DNA from: Agarophyton chilense | Taxonomy: Eukaryota > Rhodophyta > Florideophyceae > Gracilariales > Gracilariaceae | Assembly: GCA_030374765.1 (NCBI GenBank) | Contig: JARGXX010000026.1 | Coordinates: forward strand, 372,001-436,000 | Direction: 5' to 3' | Length of the DNA stretch: 64,000 nt | Shown: positions 10,301 through 17,041 of the stretch, one piece after another | Layout of the letters: each line of letters starts with the position of its first letter | How positions within the stretch are numbered: the first letter of the stretch is position 1 | Position numbers and translations under genes: made by a program | The notes under the pieces: model-generated | What the model was told of the DNA's origin: nothing | The model's input: only the letters and a program-made list of their open reading frames with translations | Databases searched by the model: none

Positions 10301-11346
10301 TTATCAATGACAACTCTTGCGTGATATTGGGCTCTTTGTAGAGCGGTTCTGTTTTCCTCACTCGTATTGGCTTGGAATTATTTACACCTGATTGCTCTCA
10401 TTTCCACTACTTCTGCTGCCTCCGGGCTCCACCATGGTGCTTCTCGTCTTCTTTTCCCAAATGGTACTGAATACTTTGCTGCTTCTAGAACTGCTACATA
10501 AAACATTTCATAGAGCTTATCAATACTTTCTACTTCTCTATTATCTAGCATACAAAGCCTGTTTTCTACTTCTATGGAGAATTTTTTCCAGTCCGCTTTA
10601 CGTAAGCTCCAGTGCTTCCTTTTGTCTTGAACGTACTTCTTTTTTCCCACATCTACTGTTATGAGGCATGCGTGATGATCTGTAAAAGGTTCTGGTGCTG
10701 CTTCCCATGTTGTGAGAGGTAGCCATTTTTCCGGGATGACCGCCACATCTATGCTACTCTGTGATCGGCTTGCCGGATCTGTGTGAGTTGCAACGCCATC
10801 CATATTCAATACCTCTCGCTGTGTCTTCTGCATGTGCTCCTCAAACTCAATTCCTGCTGCTTCGGCTCTTGAAGGGTACCATGAGCCACAAATATTACAG
10901 TCTCCGACTATCATGTCTTGGTCGTCGAGTAATGTATACCATTCTGTCATCCGGAGCTGTGGTGGTATGTACACATTGGCAATAGAGAGTAAACCTCGTG
11001 GACTCCGCACAAGAACAGTCACTCTTTCAATTCCTGTCGTAATTGAGCGTTCTGTGAGAAGATCGAGACTGAGATCGTTTCTCTGGTATGTTATTACCCC
11101 GCCACCTCTGCCCCCATTTATACTAAAATCCCACTCTCTGTCACATCTGCCTACTACTGAGAAGCCTTGGATGGACGGGTTGCGATCTCCCTTGCGTAAG
11201 TGAGTTTCTTGCAGAAGAAGCAAGTCAGCTCTCCAGGTGTGCGCGAGGCGCGCTATCTCACTCCGTTTCCCCGTCCGTAGAAGGCTTCTGCAGTTCAGTT
11301 GTAGTATGCGCAACGTTCTTGTTCCAGCATTTTTTGATTTTTTCAT
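7321..11346 (-). pseudogene. LINE polyprotein (endonuclease-RT-RNase H-zinc knuckle) with three in-frame stops
   Basis: From an ATG at 11346 the frame is continuous to a TAG at 7321, broken only by TAA at 10378-10380, 10288-10290 and 7747-7749, with no frameshift. Endonuclease motifs: LQLNCRSL, LLLQETHL, GDCNICG, SSIDVAV and TDHHA (10700-11330). RT motifs: CDFSKAYD (motif A, about 9560), GLPQGGTLS (B, about 9400), FADDVS (C, about 9300). RNase H acidic residues: WSDGSVG (about 8390), TEIKAL, VTDSHS and HCGIPRNDMVD (7790-8060). Last comes CTCRSG...DHYVLRC, a C-x-C-H-C knuckle (about 7510-7560). The stop at 10378 is shared with the second copy at 27454; the stop at 10288 is private (the other copy has GAA). 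Otherwise the element looks recently active. Confidence 0.88.
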
Positions 11347-11388
11347 CTTTGGTAACCTGAAATATGCTGGTCTCCGTTGGAGACTCAA

Positions 11389-12162
11389 CCGCAGATCCGT
11401 TTCGCTTCCCTAGAAACGAGGGAAGTCAGTCACACCACGTGAAGGCGGATCGCTTGTGACCCACCGTATCTAACAGTTACAGTATCTGCCCAGCAGAAGA
11501 AACCAACAAATACATACGAATGTACGGTAATGGCCCGGTCCCCTGTACAGTATGTATCAGCGATATGTAGTCCACTTCAGATCAACGCAGGACTGTCAGA
11601 GTATACTTTTCTATCATTCACACGAGATTGCAAACCCGATCACGACTTTTCATTGTCTACCTACCTAGCTAGAGGCGCTTGTGGAGAGCACAAACTTGCT
11701 TACATTGAGCTCGAGTAGCAACACTCAGAATGATTGCAACCGTCATCTCAAGTCGGGACTCAGTTTTTGTGTGTACGTTTTGGTTTCACCTGCACTCTGC
11801 ACTCAGCACTCAGCCGTTCCAAGGTGCAAACCTCCACTGTTTTCTGAATTGTGAGTGTCTGGGATGGAAAAAGTCGCAAGAGAAGGCCCAAGAACTCTCA
11901 ATTGAGAAGAAAGAATCTGGGCGAGAGATGGTATCGTTGCGCAGCAGCTAAGGCCAAATGCGGTTCTTCCCGATATCTTGTGAGGTAATCTGAATGACTC
12001 GTATTTCATGTTCTGGCAGTACTGGTCAAAGCACCGGCGATTTAATCGTGCAGGTGTCAAGCCCGTTCCTCATTCGGAACGTCGCCAAGAAATTCAATTT
12101 GCTCGAGACATGCAGGGTCAAGCACCTAGGAATGGGCGAGGCTCTAGCGCCTATCACAGAGG
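11389..12162. other. Intergenic region between LINE 5' end and Ser-rich gene promoter
   Basis: No credible gene. It contains the unknown 5' end or leader of the LINE and the upstream region of the plus-strand gene. The same block lies at 25672-26445 in the other arm. Confidence 0.6.
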
Positions 12163-12170
12163 TATAAAAG
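12163..12170 (+). promoter_or_regulatory. TATA box of Ser/Glu-rich gene, copy 1
   Basis: TATAAAAG, 224 bp upstream of the ATG at 12394; expected transcription start near 12195, giving a leader of about 200 nt. The identical box occurs in copy 2. Confidence 0.6.
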
Positions 12171-12393
12171 GTAGCCTGGGTTGACGTTGACATCGACGTT
12201 GATATCGTACTCTCCGTCATTCGTTCGCACTGCAGTTGGTCCAACCACCTGTCGTCAAGTCTTCGGAGCCTCAACCCCTAGGAAAAATTCTCAAGAGCCG
12301 AACGCCATTTCTGTACAACAAGTGGCAAAGCTTCGGTTTGACCATCATCATCAAGTATCAGTCGTCTTCGTACAAAAGCACTAGTTTTGAAAA

Positions 12394-14868
12394 ATGAATG
12401 GAGTCACTGCAGATAATGAGCTTGTGGAGCACCAAGAAGCTTACGATCGCCACTGTTTAAAGCAGAAAGATCATGAACACGGCGTTTTTGAGGATTCTCC
12501 AGAAACTGGAAGGGGTGATGCTATCGAACATGCAGAGATTGGACGTCGTCGCTATGTGATACGCCATTCATTGCAAAAGCCGTTCAAGCTCGTTGGCTCG
12601 GCTTTGAAGAAAGCCGCCAAATGTTGTTTCGGATGCACCAGCCGCAGAGAAGACATGACACCTGTGGTGGAGATCGTCGAGGATCAAAACGCAGGTTCTA
12701 GCCCGCACGACCAGTATAATGCTCATATTCCTTCGATTGAGCCAAAAAAAGAAGCAAACGAGAGCCAGGAGCGTTCAGAACACCACGAACAGCATGCAGA
12801 GCCTTCTGGTTGCAGGACAGGTGCGGGAACAGGCTTTGGTGAACAATTTCGTAACCAGGGTTCGTCAGATGATAAAAACAAAAGCAATCGTGACAGCTTT
12901 GAAAACAAGTACGAAGATGGAATGAAATCAGAGGTTCTCACTGCCCCTCTAGAAGTGAAGCCGGTTAGTCTTGGCACTAGCTCAGCTGTAGATGACAAGA
13001 ACAAGGGAGTGTCACGGTCCGGTTCTGCTTCGATTGTAGATCTTTCGTCAGGTTTCCAAGGCGGAGTCGGGAACACGACGTTAGAATTCCGAAATGCTGC
13101 CGTTGAAGGGGGAAATAGGGACCTTTCTGAACACAAGAATAGCGATGAATTCGGAGAGACGTTCGTCGAAGAAAATATACTGATGACCTCTGATAATCCG
13201 TATGAGGACACAGAAGACGATAGTATTGAAAGGTTCCGTGCCAATGACGACCTGACCTTCCAGGACGACAGCTGTCTACAGTTTTTCGCAAGCCACTCGA
13301 ATGCATCATCCGATGAGGCGGAAAGTGGTCGACAAGGAAGCTACCGCACGTCATTCACCGGTGCACCATCTGACCGTAGCTTCCAGAGTGGGTCCAGCAA
13401 TGCTTTCGCGAAAACTAGCGAAGGATCTTCTTCCACAGAGAGGTCAACCAGCCACTCTAACGATTCGGACGACACCAGGGAGTTTTCTAAGGACCGGGAA
13501 ACTGATGGGAATACGGACAGTGAGAATGAGGGAGGGGGCAAGGAAGACGACGAAAACCCATGGCGCGCAAAGGTTGTCGCCTCACAATCTACGAGATCCT
13601 CACATGATTCGTCGCCCCGCGCTGGGACCCCATCAGCGCAGGCGGTAAACTCCGAAAGCGATGAAAACCACAATGTAGTGGATGAAAAAAGCGCAAGGAG
13701 TGAAAAAGACGTTGCTTCGCATTCCTCCCGTGATTCTGTGACTGTCTCTGGGACCGCATCGGAGCAGGTGGCCAATGCAGACAGAAATGGCTATCATGAG
13801 GAAGCAGGTGATGACAGTGCCGGGACCGTAGGAGGTGCCGGCTCTCACACATTAAGTGATTCCGCATCCCAGGAGGGGACCTCCTCGGAGCCGGCGGTCA
13901 TCTCTGCAAGCGATAAGGATGATGACGAAGTAGACGACAAAAGTGCGAGAAACGCAAACGCCTTATCTTTGCACTCCCCACGTGGCTCTATGCTCCTCGT
14001 GGGCATCCCATCGCAGCAAGCAGTCAACGAAAAAAGTGAGGAGGATCATGGTGACGTTGAAGACGAAGGCGTAGAGCTTGCAGAAACCGCTAGCTCGCAT
14101 ACTTCAAGTGATTCCAATTCCACTTCCTATTTTGGAAGCCCATCAGAGCAGTCATCCAACGAAGAAAATCCTGAGATTCACCGGACGAGCGAGAATGAAC
14201 AGAATGACTCTGTGCTTGGCATGATGCTGTCAAAGTTGCGCTCCGTTTTGGGGAGCTTGCGCCATGGAAACAGCGACGTTCAAGGCGAAAGCCGTGACAC
14301 ATCACAGTCTGAACTGAACTCCACAAACGACGCAGGAACTTCTCGCGACGGTTCTGAAGACGAAGGTGAAGTTGCAACTCTTTCCGTTTCGTCATCACGG
14401 CACTCCTTTTCTGCAGTTGGGCGCTCAACCGGTAGTACAGGGGTTTCCGGGTCCGGTCATGGATCTCAATCCAAAGATAGTGATGAGGAGAATGGAATAG
14501 ATGAACCCTCTCAAGAGGAGCTCGCCCTCCGTCATCCTTCCACACATGATCATGATGATGCTGAATCGGTCACACTACCAAGCTATTCAAGTGGTGCGTC
14601 CTTTCAAAGCTCGGGTCATACCTCTCAGTCAGCATCATCAGGGGTTGCTGAGTCATTGGAAGACTCGGACCATTCGTCACAAGCGATGGGTTCTTCCTCC
14701 AATGCTGGGTCGTTTGAAAGTTTGGACCAGCGTTCTCGATCTTCATTGCATGCCAGCACGTGCAACGTGTCCACTGACTCTGACCACTCATCGCAGGTCA
14801 TGACATCCTCATCCGCAGACATGCTCACGGACTCTGACGAAGTAGAGTACACAGAAGAATCCGAATAG
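12394..14868 (+). CDS. Ser/Glu/Asp-rich repetitive protein, copy 1
   Basis: 824 codons, ATG preceded by AAAA. The N-terminal 100 residues are the least biased part and include a basic stretch with KKAAKCCFGC, a cysteine cluster that could be palmitoylated. The remainder is strongly acidic and serine-rich and probably disordered. About residues 396-605 contain five diverged repeats of about 42 residues, each with H-S/T-x-x-x-S, then G-x-S/P-S-x-Q/E and an acidic block. No catalytic domain or transmembrane segment is seen. The gene has a near-identical twin in the other arm; one Ser/Pro difference was noticed (after DQNAG). No known family is recognised. Possible roles such as scaffold or phosphoprotein are speculation. 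Confidence 0.8.
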   Translation: MNGVTADNELVEHQEAYDRHCLKQKDHEHGVFEDSPETGRGDAIEHAEIGRRRYVIRHSLQKPFKLVGSALKKAAKCCFGCTSRREDMTPVVEIVEDQNAGSSPHDQYNAHIPSIEPKKEANESQERSEHHEQHAEPSGCRTGAGTGFGEQFRNQGSSDDKNKSNRDSFENKYEDGMKSEVLTAPLEVKPVSLGTSSAVDDKNKGVSRSGSASIVDLSSGFQGGVGNTTLEFRNAAVEGGNRDLSEHKNSDEFGETFVEENILMTSDNPYEDTEDDSIERFRANDDLTFQDDSCLQFFASHSNASSDEAESGRQGSYRTSFTGAPSDRSFQSGSSNAFAKTSEGSSSTERSTSHSNDSDDTREFSKDRETDGNTDSENEGGGKEDDENPWRAKVVASQSTRSSHDSSPRAGTPSAQAVNSESDENHNVVDEKSARSEKDVASHSSRDSVTVSGTASEQVANADRNGYHEEAGDDSAGTVGGAGSHTLSDSASQEGTSSEPAVISASDKDDDEVDDKSARNANALSLHSPRGSMLLVGIPSQQAVNEKSEEDHGDVEDEGVELAETASSHTSSDSNSTSYFGSPSEQSSNEENPEIHRTSENEQNDSVLGMMLSKLRSVLGSLRHGNSDVQGESRDTSQSELNSTNDAGTSRDGSEDEGEVATLSVSSSRHSFSAVGRSTGSTGVSGSGHGSQSKDSDEENGIDEPSQEELALRHPSTHDHDDAESVTLPSYSSGASFQSSGHTSQSASSGVAESLEDSDHSSQAMGSSSNAGSFESLDQRSRSSLHASTCNVSTDSDHSSQVMTSSSADMLTDSDEVEYTEESE

Positions 14869-14917
14869 CAAGGCTCAGGATGGCCTCTTTTCTGGCAAGA
14901 TCCGCAGAGAACGAAGC

Positions 14918-15367
14918 AAAACTCCAATTGACGCACGTGTTCTTTCTCTGCCACTCGCGCAAGAGGGACGAGAGACGTGTTGCGGATTTGGCTCAGTTGT
15001 GAAAGTTTACCAGGGTAGACCATGGAAACTCCATATGATGTGCTAAGTGTGTTTGTCTCAAACTGAATGCAACTACTAAATATGGGACATCATGGTCGCG
15101 GAGGCCAAGCATTCTAAAGAGGCACACATCACTGCGGCGATACCCAGTTGCGAGTTTACAGCGGGGAAGGGGGTAAGTTAGTTTGCAAAATGTGGGAGAC
15201 CTGGCGAAGGAAGTGGACGTATATTTTAGGCAGGACACATGTGAGATTGTTCGAACTGCAACAAGCGACAGGCGGGTGTGCATAGTTATTACGCAATACG
15301 GATCTGCAGTACCAATTCGCAAGTATGCTGCACGTATAAATTATTCGAACGCGGCACTCTTAAACCG
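14918..15367. other. Convergent intergenic region at the left-arm boundary
   Basis: Lies between the ends of two convergent genes. Overlapping short ORFs lack any recognisable motif. The inverted-repeat match stops at its left edge. Confidence 0.5.
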
Positions 15368-16639
15368 CTACTGCTTACGCTGTTCCTCATCACCGCTCTC
15401 TTCTTCCGCTGTTTCTAACCATCGAACGAATGGAATCATCTGCTCTCTGATGATGTTACTACTAGCGGCACTTCCCTTTTCAAGTCTAGTACCCTTGCTG
15501 AACCATCTCAAGATGGCCTCCTCAGCCAGAACATCTTTCTGGTACAGGAGATGTACAACGTCACAAAACACAGCAATCTTGAGCAACTCCATGTCAGCAC
15601 TCACGTAGGATTGGACACGTTGAATAAGCTCAATCTGCATGGTGCCTGACTTGGCCACATGCTCCAAAAGAGGCGCGCCCTTTTGCGTGGCAGTAAGCAG
15701 AGCTGTGCGATTTTGTTGCGTCTTTCGCGACATGTTGACGGAAGAGACAATTCCTGTCCACGACGCGTGAACCGTCTCCGCATCAGTGAGGCCGGTTTGC
15801 TCGCGGGTGGAATCAACAAATTGAATGAGTTCTTCATTTGATACGTTGGAAAGTCTCTCGGCAATTCCGTCGCGCAAAGTGCGGATGTTGTCGGTCTTGA
15901 CTCTTCTTTCATTCTGCTCAACAAGCTTGTGCAGTCCCAACTGTTTGAAATGGTCCGAAAGCGCATCAGCCGAGCGAGATCCTGAGGGCATCATGTTCAC
16001 CATGGTTCCCGTATCAATGCTTGCTGATTTAAGCAGAGTCATAAGCTTGTCCACAGACTGGTTGTTCTGGTCGAGGTACGAAGTGATGACAGCGGTCATG
16101 AAGTGCAGAGCTATTCCCGACGATATTGCAGATTGAGAAGATAAGGACTTGAGCACGCTGGGCGAAAGCATCTGCCGCTCCAGCATACTTGCGACAGCCA
16201 CGGCCAGATTTGCGCGCGGTTTGCTCTCAAACACGGCGAGGCACGATAGAATCTTGGTGAGCACACTGTCGTAACGCGCTCTAAGGAACGGTTTACGTCT
16301 CATGAGCTGGTGCATGATATCGACGACGGCGAGTACATTTTCATCATTACCAGCCGCAAAGAGGCAGTGTTGCGTGGGCTGCGGGTTCATGCGCACGGCA
16401 CCGCCGGGCTCAACGATGTTTCCAGCAATCATGACCTCGCAGAAGACCTCACCATAGCGCGTGTAGTCAAATTCCTCGGAGGAAAGCACCGGGATGGCGT
16501 CGGGCGAGATGCCGTGGACGTCCAGTTCTTCGAAGAGACGGTTGCGGAAGGAGTCGGGATCAAGCTTGGTTTGAATGTTTCGCTTGCGCGTCTTGGGGAC
16601 GCCAGTGCCCAGGGTGGGCCGCAATTCTTTGGAGGCCAT
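15368..16639 (-). CDS. BZW1: BZW/5MP (eIF5-mimic) protein with C-terminal W2 domain
   Basis: 423 residues from the ATG at 16639, close to the roughly 420 of animal BZW proteins; the open frame reaches 16927 only through a TTG and was trimmed. The N-terminus (RPTLGTGVPKTRKRN) matches the family signature of Pro-Thr-Leu followed by KTRKR. EFDYTRYGEVFCEVMIAGNIVEPGG corresponds in part to the conserved DYxRYxxxLFxxxxAGxxxxPGG block (about residues 54-80). The C-terminus is a W2 (eIF5C) domain ending ILRWF...EQMIPFVRWLETAEEESGDE with its paired tryptophans and acidic tail. Known family role: competes with eIF5 for eIF2 and tunes start-codon selection in the cytoplasm. Transcribed divergently from the CBM-TPR gene. 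Confidence 0.9.
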   Translation of the reverse strand: MASKELRPTLGTGVPKTRKRNIQTKLDPDSFRNRLFEELDVHGISPDAIPVLSSEEFDYTRYGEVFCEVMIAGNIVEPGGAVRMNPQPTQHCLFAAGNDENVLAVVDIMHQLMRRKPFLRARYDSVLTKILSCLAVFESKPRANLAVAVASMLERQMLSPSVLKSLSSQSAISSGIALHFMTAVITSYLDQNNQSVDKLMTLLKSASIDTGTMVNMMPSGSRSADALSDHFKQLGLHKLVEQNERRVKTDNIRTLRDGIAERLSNVSNEELIQFVDSTREQTGLTDAETVHASWTGIVSSVNMSRKTQQNRTALLTATQKGAPLLEHVAKSGTMQIELIQRVQSYVSADMELLKIAVFCDVVHLLYQKDVLAEEAILRWFSKGTRLEKGSAASSNIIREQMIPFVRWLETAEEESGDEEQRKQ

Positions 16640-17041
16640 GCGGGAAGGGGAGGATGCGATCGGAACAGACTTCCGAAAGCTTTCGGGGGGGTTGGTGGGG
16701 GATAGGGCGGATCGCAGCGTGGAGGGGGGGACGGAAAGAAGCGTCGTCGATGTTAGCAATCCTAAATTTCGCTTGGCACAGACGAGGAGAAAAGGCGAGA
16801 GAAAAGCGCGGAATCGGCATGGAAGCGACTCGGGCGCCATCGGGGGGTGCTGGCTGGCATCCGGGCCATTTGGGGCGCGTGTGCCAACGCTGTGTGCCAA
16901 CGCTGTGTGCCAACGCATACGTGCCAAGAGTCAACCGCCCACCGCGCGTGCTCTTCCCCCGCCCAAACGGTCATCAACGCGCGCCCCGCCCCTGCCGCCA
17001 CCTGCTCTTTAGCTCTGCCGGCCACCGCCTCCATCTCCGCC
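16640..17041. promoter_or_regulatory. Shared upstream region with 13-bp tandem repeats
   Basis: About 400 bp separate the ATGs of the divergent BZW and CBM-TPR genes. At about 16878-16917 the 13-bp unit TGTGTGCCAACGC is repeated about three times, with a degenerate copy following (to about 16926). A bidirectional promoter is inferred; no TATA box was found. Confidence 0.4.

Larger units (their letters stand above)
7285..11388 (-). mobile_element. Non-LTR retrotransposon (LINE), I-group type, near full length
   Basis: A minus-strand element whose coding region runs from about 11388 to 7321 in one continuous frame: APE-type endonuclease, reverse transcriptase, RNase H and a terminal Cys/His knuckle. 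This domain order is typical of the I superfamily (I, Tad, LOA and relatives). No gag-like ORF1 is found upstream, so either the element lacks one or it is 5' truncated. The 3' end is placed at the (GA)n tract; the 5' end is uncertain (somewhere in 11389-12160). Its 5' part (from 9529) belongs to the left arm of the large inverted repeat. Target-site duplications were not identified. Confidence 0.85.
9529..14917. repeat. Left arm of large inverted repeat (5,389 bp)
   Basis: Each position here matches the reverse complement of position 37834 minus itself (arm 22917-28305); the sum holds at both ends, so there is no net indel. The left limit falls inside the LINE RT region, where the partner switches to Copia sequence; the right limit falls just downstream of the 824-codon gene, where the sequences diverge after GATCCGC. 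Differences noticed: about ten substitutions in the LINE part and two elsewhere. Confidence 0.93.

Noticed and set aside
10378-10380. Idea that TAA is reassigned to a sense codon in this organism
   Set aside because: TAA ends the membrane-protein gene at 2613 and other frames normally, and TAG and TGA also serve as stops.
12723-14545. Minus-strand ORFs inside the Ser-rich gene (173, 144, 151 codons) and their mirror images in the other arm
   Set aside because: They overlap a longer ATG-started frame with promoter and lack any motif.
15601-16934. Upstream extension of the BZW frame to 16927
   Set aside because: Begins with TTG and encodes 96 residues unlike any BZW protein; the ATG at 16639 gives the family length and N-terminus.
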